DNA from: Opitutia bacterium
GTDB lineage: Bacteria; Verrucomicrobiota; Verrucomicrobiae; Opitutales; Opitutaceae
Length of the DNA stretch: 34,341 nt
Direction: 5' to 3'
Assembly: GCA_947442255.1 (NCBI GenBank)
Contig: CANEVO010000039.1
Coordinates: 1-34,341 of the forward strand
The notes below the pieces were generated by a model that did no database searches, had not been told where the DNA came from, and saw only the letters and a program-made list of their open reading frames with translations. This document shows positions 16,261 through 23,557 of this stretch, in pieces; positions within the stretch are counted from its first letter, which is position 1, and the number at the start of each line of letters is the position of its first letter. Both the position numbers and the translations under genes were made by a program.

Positions 16261-16872
16261 TTATTTTCTTCCGTCTTCCACCGGCCGGTCTGGCGGCTGG
16301 GGCCGGCTCGGTTCGTCACGAGGTTCGGTTGGCGGCCGGGGCCCATCACCGCGGAAGCCATCGCGTCCTGCATTAGGCGCGCGCGGCCCGGGACCGCCCG
16401 GCTCAGCATTGCCCATTCGCTGTTGCATGATTTCACGCTGGCGCTGTTCCATTTTTTCCAGCCGGGCTCGCTGCCCACCGGTCAATTCTTTGGCAATATC
16501 CTGCTGGAGTCTCCGTAAGATGATGTCGTTTTCCCGGAAACTATCCTGCTGCTTGCGCCGGAGGTCCTCCGTGGCGCGCTGGATGAGCGGCTGAATCCGA
16601 TCTCTTTGCCCCGGCGTCAGGTCCAGGCGTTCCGCATAGCGGCGCATGACCTGGGTTGACTGTATCGGTTGCATGGCGCCTGTCGGTGGCTGCGGCTGGT
16701 TTTGTTGCGGCGGCATGGGCGGCATCCCCGGCATCTTGTTGCCGCGAAACACCGCGTCTTGCTGCATGCGCGGCAGGCGTCCGCCGGATCGGAGGGAGAA
16801 AAATGCCCCAAATACCGCCCCGGCGATAAACACCCCCACAAACGCGAAAATTACTTTCCATGGTTTATCCAT
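16261..16872 (-). CDS. Membrane-anchored Spy/CpxP-like periplasmic protein
   Basis: This 203-residue protein has one N-terminal membrane helix (about 5-27, VIFAFVGVFIAGAVFGAFFS), probably an uncleaved anchor or signal. A Met/Pro/Gln-rich linker (about 46-72) follows. The helical core at about 80-150 has two LTxxQR-type elements: LDLTPGQRDRIQPL and AKELTGGQRARLEKM. This layout is typical of Spy/CpxP/ZraP-type periplasmic chaperone or metal-sensor proteins. The last 50 residues are a Pro/Gly/Arg/Asp-rich disordered tail. It ends an operon with an ECF sigma factor and a small membrane protein, so a role in envelope stress sensing or protection is a reasonable inference. The LTxxQ motif itself is only moderately specific. 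Confidence 0.65.
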   Translation of the reverse strand: MDKPWKVIFAFVGVFIAGAVFGAFFSLRSGGRLPRMQQDAVFRGNKMPGMPPMPPQQNQPQPPTGAMQPIQSTQVMRRYAERLDLTPGQRDRIQPLIQRATEDLRRKQQDSFRENDIILRRLQQDIAKELTGGQRARLEKMEQRQREIMQQRMGNAEPGGPGPRAPNAGRDGFRGDGPRPPTEPRDEPSRPQPPDRPVEDGRK

Positions 16873-16877
16873 CGACG

Positions 16878-17186
16878 TTAGTCTCCCAATAACACGAGCG
16901 CCGGTTCCTCGACGGAGAGCGCTTCATCATCGCTCGATCTCATTTCGGCGCTCGCGAGCACCGAGTAATTAGCCGCCACACTCAGGAGGGCGAGCAGGCC
17001 CGCGACCCCGACCGCGCGCAGCGCAAAGCGCTCTACGAGAGAACCGACGATTCGTTCGGCCGAAAACGCCTGCGCCACAACCCGCGTCGCAAAGCCATAG
17101 GGGGCCAAGGCTTCACCAAGGCCGGGGGTGCCGCGGGCCGCCGTGATTAGACGGACCCAAGGGTGTTGGTGATCGGTAGTTTTCAT
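16878..17186 (-). CDS. Small single-pass membrane protein, probable anti-sigma factor
   Basis: This 102-residue protein has a cytoplasmic-like N-terminal part (about 1-55), one membrane helix (about 56-76, ALRAVGVAGLLALLSVAANY) and a short acidic C-terminal tail. The start overlaps the stop of the ECF sigma gene as ATGA, a common coupling for cognate anti-sigma factors, and the Spy-like gene follows 5 bp after its stop. The HxxxCxxC zinc anti-sigma (ZAS) motif is absent; there is no Cys at all. It is therefore either a minimal non-zinc anti-sigma protein or another membrane accessory. The assignment rests on position and topology, not on recognised homology. Confidence 0.55.
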   Translation of the reverse strand: MKTTDHQHPWVRLITAARGTPGLGEALAPYGFATRVVAQAFSAERIVGSLVERFALRAVGVAGLLALLSVAANYSVLASAEMRSSDDEALSVEEPALVLLGD

Positions 17187-17779
17187 GACCTTTCTTTCTT
17201 CTTAAGTTCCACGAAAAGCTTCTGCAATTTTCGTCTGGCGCGGAACGCCCGCACTTTGATGAGCGATTGATTCCAGCCGGTGAGATCCGCGATCTCGGCA
17301 ATCGTTTTTTGTTCGAGGTCCAGCAATCGGATGACCAACTGGTCATCGGGTTTAAGCGCTTCGAGGAGCTGGTGCACCAGCTCGTGCGCCGCCAAGGCAT
17401 CGTTGGCGGCCACGTCGTTCTCGTTTGTCATCACCGCGTCGAGCACCTCGGCTTGATTTTCGGGAAGATCGGCCCAACGAAATTCGGGACGACGTTTTTG
17501 CGCCCGTAAATGGTCGATGCAGGTCGTTACGGCAATACGCGAGACCCAATGGGGAAATGGGACTGCACCCTGGTATTGTTCCAGTCGTGTAAACATCTTC
17601 ATGAAGACCTCTTGTGCCAAATCTTCCTCCGCAACCCGTCGGGGCAAATGAGACCGGACAATGCGGATGACCAGGGGATAGAGGTGGTCGACGAGTTCCC
17701 GCGCGGCCACCTGGTCGCGCCGGCGTACCCGGTCGAGGCAAGCGGCCAGATCGAGCGGCGGAACGACGTCGTCAGGCAT
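17183..17779 (-). CDS. ECF-subfamily RNA polymerase sigma factor
   Basis: This 198-residue sigma-70-family protein has regions 2 and 4 only. Region 2 spans about 20-95: ELVDHLYPLVIRIVRSHL, the core-binding VAEEDLAQEVFMKMFTRL and the -10-reading HWVSRIAVTTCIDHLRAQKR. Region 4 spans about 135-190, with LKPDDQLVIRLLDLEQKTI and the helix-turn-helix AEIADLTGWNQSLIKVRAFR, which recognises the -35 element. The C-terminus is Lys/Arg/Glu-rich. It heads an operon with a small membrane protein and a Spy-like protein, suggesting control by release from a membrane partner after an envelope signal. Its target promoters, including possible autoregulation, cannot be read here. Confidence 0.93.
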   Translation of the reverse strand: MPDDVVPPLDLAACLDRVRRRDQVAARELVDHLYPLVIRIVRSHLPRRVAEEDLAQEVFMKMFTRLEQYQGAVPFPHWVSRIAVTTCIDHLRAQKRRPEFRWADLPENQAEVLDAVMTNENDVAANDALAAHELVHQLLEALKPDDQLVIRLLDLEQKTIAEIADLTGWNQSLIKVRAFRARRKLQKLFVELKKKERS

Positions 17780-17868
17780 GAGCGAATGGAGGCAAGGACA
17801 TGCACAGCAAGCAAGACGCAGCTTGGGAAAGGCCGGTTACAACGCCGGGCCAATTGGTGCATGTCCCC

Positions 17869-17898
17869 TTGACTTGAGACCCTGCCAGCGGATATCAA
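17869..17898 (+). promoter_or_regulatory. Candidate sigma-70 promoter of the leuA transcript
   Basis: TTGACT (17869-17874, 5 of 6 consensus) is followed after 18 bp by TATCAA (17893-17898, 4 of 6). Transcription would start near 17905, just before the ATG of a 16-codon ORF and about 200 nt before leuA. It is assigned by eye. Between the sigma gene and this promoter (17780-17868) nothing else was recognised. Confidence 0.45.
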
Positions 17899-17909
17899 CA
17901 CATCCTCGC

Positions 17910-17960
17910 ATGCGAGTTTCGCTCCAGGCTCTTCGACTTACAAACACGCGCGGCCTCTAA
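17910..17960 (+). CDS. Candidate leuA leader peptide
   Basis: This short ORF (ATG at 17910, TAA at 17958) encodes the 16-residue peptide MRVSLQALRLTNTRGL. Four of its 16 codons are Leu (CTC, CTT, CTT, CTC). It begins about 5 nt after the predicted transcription start and lies 147 nt before leuA. Leader peptides of this size govern attenuation of leucine operons in enterobacteria and actinobacteria, but there the Leu codons are usually consecutive; here they are spread out. It could be a chance ORF. No Shine-Dalgarno sequence is seen, as for most starts in this window. Confidence 0.35.
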   Translation: MRVSLQALRLTNTRGL

Positions 17961-18065
17961 GGCGCCGTGGAACGGCGGGTCGTGCGTAGCGCCTGAAGTC
18001 CTCCAACATCGCTGTCGCGGTGTGATCGTTGTCTGTCCGGGGCAACCCGGCAGTTGGCTCGCCAA
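17961..18065 (+). promoter_or_regulatory. Structured leader upstream of leuA
   Basis: Directly after the candidate leader-peptide stop, GGCGC (17961-17965) can pair with GCGCC (17989-17993). Alternatively CGCCGT (17963-17968) can pair with ACGGCG (17972-17977); the two are mutually exclusive. Further on, CTG-T-CCGGG (18033-18041) pairs with CCCGGCAG (18046-18053) around a GCAA tetraloop, leaving one bulged T. TTGG (18054-18057) can pair with CCAA (18062-18065). A T6 run (18096-18101) occurs just before leuA but has no adjacent hairpin. The arrangement suggests attenuation or an RNA-binding site, unproven. Confidence 0.4.
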
Positions 18066-18107
18066 AGTCCCTTCGTTTCCGTTCTGTCTCTCGACTTTTT
18101 TGCTCCC

Positions 18108-19781
18108 ATGCAATCCGCACCTGTTACGAAATATCGCTCTTTTTCCGCCGTTCACCTGCCCAACCGCCAGTGGCCCAACCGCTCGCTCGACCGCGCCCCC
18201 GTCTGGTGCAGTGTCGACCTCCGCGACGGCAATCAGGCTCTCGCCCAGCCGATGAGCGTGGAGGAAAAGCTGGAGTATTTCGAGATGCTCGTGCGCATCG
18301 GTTTCAAGGAGATCGAAATAGGGTTCCCCAGCGCGTCGCAGATCGAATTCGATTTTTGCCGGCGCTTGATCGAGGAAAGCCGCATTCCTGACGATGTTGC
18401 GATTCAAGTCCTCTGCCAATGCCGCGAAGAGTTGATCATCCGCAGCATCGACGCGCTGCGCGGCGCGAAAAACGCCATCTTTCATCTCTACAACTCGACT
18501 TCGCCGGCCCAGCGAAAATATGTGTTCAACGCCTCGCGCGCCGACATCGTGAAGATCGCGACCCAGGGCACCACGTGGGTGAAGCAACATTCACGGCTCC
18601 TCGTCGCGGCGGGCACGCGCATGCGCTTCGAGTATTCGCCGGAAAGCTTCACGAGCACGGAACTCGATTTCGCCCTGGAGATTTGCGAGGCCGTGACCGA
18701 CATCTGGCAGCCCACGACCACTGACAAGCTCATCCTGAATTTGCCGGCTACAGTCGAGTACGCGACGCCGAACGTGCACGCAGACCAGATCGAGTGGATG
18801 AGCACCCACTTGAGCCGGCGTGACCGGACATTGATTTCCCTGCACACCCACAACGACCGTGGCACCGGTATCGCCGCCACGGAACTCGGACTCCTCGCCG
18901 GGGCCGATCGTGTGGAAGGCACTCTTTTCGGTAACGGCGAACGCACGGGCAACCTCGACATCGTCATCGTTGCGCTGAACCTCTACACTCACGGAGTCCA
19001 CCCCGGCCTAGATTTTACCGACATCAACGGCATCCGTGAAGTCTACGAGCGGTGCACCCGGCTTGAGGTTCCCGTGCGGCAACCCTACGCGGGTGAACTG
19101 GTCTTCACCGCGTTCAGCGGTTCGCACCAGGATGCGATCAAGAAATCGTGGACGGTGCAGAAGTCTGGCGAGCCGTGGGATGTCCTCTACATTCCCATCG
19201 ATCCCGCCGACATCGGTCGCAGTTACAAAGCCATCATCCGGATCAACAGCCAGTCTGGCAAGGGCGGTGTCGCCTACGTCCTCGAACACGAGTTCGGCTT
19301 CCTGCTGCCCAAACTCATGCACAAGGAAATCGGCCGGCTGATCAACGATGTGGCTGACGGCAAGGGCACGGAGCTCACGCCTACGGAGATCCATCAACTG
19401 TTCCGGGAGGAATATCTGGAGCGAACCAGTCCCGTTGCGCTCCAGCACTTCAAGAGCACGGAGAGAAACAGTGCGGTCACCTGTAAAGCGGAACTTACCG
19501 TTGACGGCGCTACCCACCAGCTGGAGGGCAGCGGCAATGGACCCATCGATGCATTTACCCATGCACTTGCCGGCACCAGCCTCCCCCGTTTCGAAGTGCT
19601 TTTTTACTCCGAACATTCGTTGGGCAAAGGTTCCGAGGCGCGGGCTGTCAGCTACATTCAAATCAAGACAGCCCGCGGGCAGACGCTGTTTGGGGCCGGG
19701 ATCGATACGAATATCGAGTTGGCATCGATCAAGGCGATCGTCAGTGCCCTCAATCGGGCGCTGGCTCGTCCTCAGCGATAA
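18108..19781 (+). CDS. leuA: 2-isopropylmalate synthase, LeuA type 2
   Basis: LeuA condenses acetyl-CoA with 2-ketoisovalerate to 2-isopropylmalate, the first step specific to leucine. From the ATG at 18108 the protein has 557 residues. The sequence follows the fungal/actinobacterial type (TIGR00970-like), not the E. coli type: N-terminal NRQWPNRSLDRAPVWCSVDL, DLRDGNQAL (catalytic Arg and metal-binding Asp), EIEIGFPSASQIEFDF, FEYSPESF, LHTHNDRGTG (metal-binding His pair) and GNGERTGN. The C-terminal part (about 430-557) is the leucine-binding regulatory domain, with GNGPIDAFTHAL and the closing GAGIDTNIELASIKAIVSA, so feedback inhibition is expected. No other leu gene adjoins it. The leader contains a candidate leader peptide and hairpins. 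Confidence 0.96.
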   Translation: MQSAPVTKYRSFSAVHLPNRQWPNRSLDRAPVWCSVDLRDGNQALAQPMSVEEKLEYFEMLVRIGFKEIEIGFPSASQIEFDFCRRLIEESRIPDDVAIQVLCQCREELIIRSIDALRGAKNAIFHLYNSTSPAQRKYVFNASRADIVKIATQGTTWVKQHSRLLVAAGTRMRFEYSPESFTSTELDFALEICEAVTDIWQPTTTDKLILNLPATVEYATPNVHADQIEWMSTHLSRRDRTLISLHTHNDRGTGIAATELGLLAGADRVEGTLFGNGERTGNLDIVIVALNLYTHGVHPGLDFTDINGIREVYERCTRLEVPVRQPYAGELVFTAFSGSHQDAIKKSWTVQKSGEPWDVLYIPIDPADIGRSYKAIIRINSQSGKGGVAYVLEHEFGFLLPKLMHKEIGRLINDVADGKGTELTPTEIHQLFREEYLERTSPVALQHFKSTERNSAVTCKAELTVDGATHQLEGSGNGPIDAFTHALAGTSLPRFEVLFYSEHSLGKGSEARAVSYIQIKTARGQTLFGAGIDTNIELASIKAIVSALNRALARPQR

Positions 19782-19826
19782 GGCCCTTTCAGCGGCCCAC
19801 GCGTTACCGGCCGAATTCACGCTTTC

Positions 19827-19854
19827 GTCGCCTACCGGAATTCCGGTAGGCGAC
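19827..19854. repeat. Perfect 28-bp palindrome downstream of leuA
   Basis: GTCGCCTACCGGAA (19827-19840) is followed immediately by its exact reverse complement (19841-19854), centred on GAATTC. It begins 46 bp after the leuA stop. As RNA it would form a stem of about 12 bp, but no T-run follows on either strand. It may be a tail-less terminator, an mRNA 3'-end stabiliser or a protein-binding site. The rest of 19782-20003 shows nothing recognisable. Confidence 0.8.
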
Positions 19855-20003
19855 AGGCGCGCTTTGGCCGGCAATTGCCCAAACCGTATCGCCCGCGGAG
19901 GGCGGAGCTGATTGAAGCCGCGGGTGGTATTGGAAGGGGTTCCGATGCCAGAACAACCCGCGTCAGCTCGGCCCTCCGCTCTTCCTTTTCCGACCACCCC
20001 GCC

Positions 20004-21017
20004 CTACCTAGGCAGATCCCGGGGCTTTCCGGCGCCGGTTTTAATTGCTGCCGGTCGCCGCGGTTTTTTTCCACCCGACGGCGGAGGCTCCAGGTATTTC
20101 GGTAGGACGCCGGCCTCGGGCGCAACCGTTTTGAGATTGGGTGTGATATCCGCCTCGACCCGACGTAGCGCCCACTCAGCGCGTCCGTTGCCATCGTCTG
20201 AAAAACCCGACTCGCCCACACGTCCTCCCGGTGTCCCATGCTGGTGTCGAAAACACGCCTGCGGCCGTGTCGCCGAGCCCACGCCAGAGGATACGGCGGC
20301 CGGGCCCAGGACGGCCCCACCCTTTTACGCGTGTCTTGGACGAGCAAAACGCACAAATCGGGGGCAAAATTCTTCAACGAATACCACTCCTCGAACGGGG
20401 CGTAGTCCGGCGGAATCGCCGTCATGCCGGGAAACTTGGAGTCCGTGACGATCAGTTGCGCCGCTTGCTGCGCATCATGGCGGATGAATTCGCCGCCGAG
20501 CATCTTTATGAAAGGATCCGCCCCGCGCCGTCATCCTAGTTGCGTGCCGGACCGTGATCCTTTTTTCCGGGCGAATGAGACGTATCCGTCGTTCCGTGAA
20601 CGCCCACGAAACCTTTTCCGGCCTCGATCGCCCGCAGCAAAGCCGCCTTCCCGGCCGCGGTCATGGGCGGACTGCCGTCGCCCAGAATCGGGGAGTTTCT
20701 TGTCAGTGTGAGGTCGCCTGACGTGCAAAAGAAAAATGCGTCGAACTGGGCCAGGTATTCCGGGGGAAAAGGCTGCCGTCCTTGGAAAAGGTAAACTCGA
20801 TATGGTTCTTGTCTCCGATGTCCCGGAGCACGGCGTAGGCGTAGCCGGGGCGACCATCCTTCATCACCAGTTTGATCGCTTCGTGTTCGAAGCCAGAGGC
20901 TTTGCTGAAGAATAATACCTTCTGCTTGCGAACCGTCGCCGACTCGGCGCGCAGGGCACTCGCACTCGCGAGCGTCATCGCAACGACTAAGAGAACAAAC
21001 TGAATGATCGCTTTCAC
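20004..21017 (-). pseudogene. ThuA-domain secreted protein, decayed by frameshifts
   Basis: A ThuA-like (trehalose-utilisation, class I glutamine-amidotransferase-like fold) protein can be pieced together across three frames. It starts at GTG 21017 with a signal peptide (about 24 residues, ending SALRA) and KVLFFSKASGFEHEAI. The first frame is lost after GSLF, at a five-C run near 20762-20766. PEYLAQFDAFFFCTSGDLTL, AAGKAALLRAIEAGKGFVGV and HGTTDTSH follow in a second frame, which ends at an in-frame TAG (20536-20538). After a further shift (20518-20535) come DPFIKMLGGEFIRHDAQQ and VFDTSMGHREDVWASRVFQT. A last shift near 20171-20176 leads to ALRRVEADITPNLKTVAPEA and a TAG at 20004. The normal Tyr in VFYTSMGHRED is Asp here. 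At least three frameshifts and one stop make a functional product unlikely. Confidence 0.85.
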
Positions 21018-21053
21018 GGGTGGGGGGAATTTTCGCGGGCCGGCGTCGCCACA

Positions 21054-22487
21054 CTACTCCAGACGCTTCTGCACCGCCGCTTTACTCAGGCCCAGTCGCT
21101 TCGCTGCTCTGGCCGCGTCGCCCCCGTCGGCACGCAGCGCGCGTGCGATCATTTCCTGTTCGACGCGGGCCAGCAGGGGCTCTTCGGCCGACTGCAATCG
21201 ATCGAAAATCAAGTCGAAGGCTGCGCCCAATGCGCCGGGGCTCGCGGCCGGAAGCGCCGCAGCAGCCTCCGGCGAAAGACTTTTTACGTCTCCTGACTCG
21301 CGAATTTCCGCGGGCAGATCCTTCACAAGGATGGCGTCGCCCTGGGCGATGACGGCACTGCGGTAAATCACGTTTTCGAGCTCGCGCACATTGCCGGGCC
21401 AGGGATGGCGCCGCAGTACCGCCATTGCCTCCGGCGAAACCTTCGCAACCCGGGTCTTTTTTTGCCGGGCAAGATTTTGCAGGCAAAAGTCGACAATCTG
21501 CGGGATGTCCTCGGGACGGTCGCGCAACGGCGGCAGTTTGATGCGGACGACGTTGAGCCGGTAATAGAGATCTTCGCGGAACGTCTTCCCCTTCACCATG
21601 CCTTCGAGGTCGCGGTTGGTCGCCGCCAGCACGCGCACGTCGACCTTGATGGTCTCGGTGCCGCCGACGCGCTGCAGGTCTCCTGACTGCAGCACGCGCA
21701 GGATCTTCGTTTGCGTTGCGAGCGCCATGTCTCCGATTTCATCCAAGAAAATCGTGCCGCCATCGCAAAGCTCGAACTTGCCCAGCCGCTGCCCGGTGGC
21801 ACCGGTAAAGGAACCCTTCTCGTGGCCGAAGAGTTCGCTTTCGATCAGATTGTCCGGGATCGCCGCACAGTTCACCGCGATGAACGGCCGACCCGAACGG
21901 TGGCTGTGCTTCCAGATTGAGCGGGCCGCCAGTTCCTTGCCCGTACCGCTTTCCCCTGTAATCATGACGGTGACGTCGCTCGCGGTCACCTGGCCGATCG
22001 TTTTAAAGACATCCTGCATCACGGGCGAACTGCCGACGATACCTTCGCGATAGTCGTCCGCATTGATCGTCGGCTTGTAATCGCCGACCGCGCGCAGATC
22101 GGCGTGCGCCTTGAGAGCGTTATCCACCAGCGATAGCACCTTGGCCGGATCGAACGGCTTCATCACGTAGTCGAACGCGCCGTATTTCATCGCCTCGATG
22201 GCGGTCTGAGCCGTCCCATAGGCCGTCATGAGCACGACGAGTTGTTTGGGGTTGGCGGCCCGGATATGCTGCAATGCCTCGATGCCACTCATCCCGCCCA
22301 TCCGCACATCAAGAAAAACGAGGTCCGGTGGCGGTCCTTTTTTCACAGCGGCAATCCCCTGCTCTCCGCTGGCTGCCTCGGCTATCTGATATCCCCGGGT
22401 CGAAAGCACCCGCGCCAGCGAGTACCGAATCTCGGTATCGTCGTCGATGACGAGGATGCTGGGCGGTCGGGCGGTGGTTTCGGACAT
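21054..22487 (-). CDS. NtrC-family sigma-54-dependent response regulator
   Basis: This 477-residue two-component regulator activates sigma-54 RNA polymerase. The receiver domain (about 10-125) has D15-D16, phospho-acceptor D60 (VFLDVRMGG), T88 and K110. The AAA+ domain (about 150-390) has Walker A GESGTGKE (178-185), the sigma-54 contact loop [13 protein letters not shown] ending at 230 (GSFTGA in place of the common GAFTGA), a [12 protein letters not shown]alker B and the arginine-finger region [11 protein letters not shown]. The C-terminal Fis-type helix-turn-helix is at about 435-477 ([20 protein letters not shown]). No sensor kinase gene is nearby, so the partner must lie elsewhere or outside the window. 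Its targets are unknown; a candidate sigma-54 promoter lies ahead of glnII in this window. Confidence 0.95.
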   Translation of the reverse strand: MSETTARPPSILVIDDDTEIRYSLARVLSTRGYQIAEAASGEQGIAAVKKGPPPDLVFLDVRMGGMSGIEALQHIRAANPKQLVVLMTAYGTAQTAIEAMKYGAFDYVMKPFDPAKVLSLVDNALKAHADLRAVGDYKPTINADDYREGIVGSSPVMQDVFKTIGQVTASDVTVMITGESGTGKELAARSIWKHSHRSGRPFIAVNCAAIPDNLIESELFGHEKGSFTGATGQRLGKFELCDGGTIFLDEIGDMALATQTKILRVLQSGDLQRVGGTETIKVDVRVLAATNRDLEGMVKGKTFREDLYYRLNVVRIKLPPLRDRPEDIPQIVDFCLQNLARQKKTRVAKVSPEAMAVLRRHPWPGNVRELENVIYRSAVIAQGDAILVKDLPAEIRESGDVKSLSPEAAAALPAASPGALGAAFDLIFDRLQSAEEPLLARVEQEMIARALRADGGDAARAAKRLGLSKAAVQKRLE

Positions 22488-22563
22488 GGATTTTCGTAGC
22501 GCCCGCCGCCGTACATATGCGAAGCAGCTGGCGATTTTGGCGGACGCGCCTTTGTTGCTTCAC

Positions 22564-23340
22564 ATGCTTGGCTGGTCAATGAACCTTTTCCGCATCCGCG
22601 GGATTCAACTGTCGGTCCACTTTTCGTTTTTCCTGTTGCTGGCGTTCTTCGCGCACGACGGCTGGCAGGAGGATCAGTGGATGGGCATACTCTGGAGCGT
22701 GGGGACTTTGCTCGCCTGCTTCACCTGCGTCGTCCTGCACGAGCTGGGACATTCCTTCACCGCGATGCACTTTGGCGTCGGCGTGCGGCGGATTCTGCTG
22801 ATGCCAATCGGCGGCATGGCGGAGTTTGACGATATTCCGCGCCAGCCGTCGCGTGAGTTGCTGATCACGCTCGCCGGCCCCGCCGTCAACTTTGTGCTGG
22901 CAGGGGTGCTGTGGGCCGTGGTCGGTCTGCCTGAGGGCTGGCTGCACGAAACCGCTTACGAGGCCGATGCCACCGGCTTCGCCCAACTTTTGCTGACGTG
23001 GAACCTCCTCATGGGCTGTTTCAATCTCGTGCCGGTGTTTCCCATGGATGGAGGACGGATTTTTCGCGCGATGCTGGCCATCCGGCTCCCGTATTTGCGC
23101 GCCACGATGATCGCCGCCACCGTTGGCAAGGTGCTTGCCACGGTTGGCGCGGCGGTGGCGATCTACTTCTTTCACGCCCCACTGACCGCGGTGCTCTTCG
23201 TCTTCATCTTTTTTGCCGGCGAAATGGAGTATCGGGCGGTCCGGCGTCGCGAAATCGAAGACGCCCACTGGCGGGCTGTGCTTGCCCGGTGGAACGCCCC
23301 CGTCGTTCCCACCGATGAACCACCGCTTCTTTTCCAGTAA
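22564..23340 (+). CDS. Site-2 protease family (M50) intramembrane metalloprotease
   Basis: This 258-residue polytopic inner-membrane protein has about six hydrophobic segments. It carries HELGH (59-63) in the second segment, with the two zinc His and catalytic Glu, and a second motif NLVPVFPMDGGRIFRA (about 154-169) whose Asp (D162) is the third zinc ligand. It has no PDZ insertion and no CBS domains. It is therefore a short SpoIVFB/Rip3-like member and not RseP. The opening MLGWSMNLFRIRGIQLSVH resembles related proteins, so the ATG at 22564 is chosen; 22579 is an alternative. It is divergent from the sigma-54 regulator and a tRNA follows. The substrate is unknown. Confidence 0.92.
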   Translation: MLGWSMNLFRIRGIQLSVHFSFFLLLAFFAHDGWQEDQWMGILWSVGTLLACFTCVVLHELGHSFTAMHFGVGVRRILLMPIGGMAEFDDIPRQPSRELLITLAGPAVNFVLAGVLWAVVGLPEGWLHETAYEADATGFAQLLLTWNLLMGCFNLVPVFPMDGGRIFRAMLAIRLPYLRATMIAATVGKVLATVGAAVAIYFFHAPLTAVLFVFIFFAGEMEYRAVRRREIEDAHWRAVLARWNAPVVPTDEPPLLFQ

Positions 23341-23408
23341 GTGGGATGGAAAAAGTCCTTGCGTTCGCCGACGGAACTTTGATTTTGCTCACCCTCGTAA
23401 CTGGAAAT

Positions 23409-23484
23409 GGGCTCTTAGCTCAGTTGGTAGAGCGCCTCAATGGCATTGAGGAGGTCAGCGGTTCGAACCCGCTAGGGTCCACCA
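23409..23484 (+). tRNA. tRNA-Ala (anticodon GGC)
   Basis: The 76-nt cloverleaf has acceptor arm GGGCTCT/AGGGTCC with two G-U type pairs, a D arm closed by GCTC/GAGC, anticodon stem CCTCA/TGAGG with loop ATGGCAT (anticodon GGC, reading GCC), variable loop AGGTC, and T arm AGCGG-TTCGAAC-CCGCT. The discriminator A and an encoded CCA end at 23484. The flanks 23341-23408 and 23485-23557 hold no recognised gene. Confidence 0.97.
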
Positions 23485-23557
23485 GTTTCCATTTCCCGCG
23501 GCAAGAAATTGTCCGCCATGCCGTTGAGGGGATTTTCCGAGTTAAACCGCCCGGCTG

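Noticed and set aside
17778..17909. Longer 60-codon version of the leuA leader ORF starting at 17778
   Set aside because: It would start at the edge of the divergent sigma gene and upstream of the likely promoter; only the last 16 codons fall after the predicted transcription start.
19912..20448. Plus-strand frame of 178 codons opposite the ThuA relict
   Set aside because: The minus strand carries ordered ThuA blocks; the plus-strand translation is Pro/Arg/Ser-rich with no motif.
23403..23496. GGAAATGG and CCATTTCC flanking the tRNA-Ala gene as an inverted repeat
   Set aside because: Only 8 bp, and partly inside the acceptor stem; it could pair leader and trailer of the precursor but is not enough to claim an attachment site or insertion.
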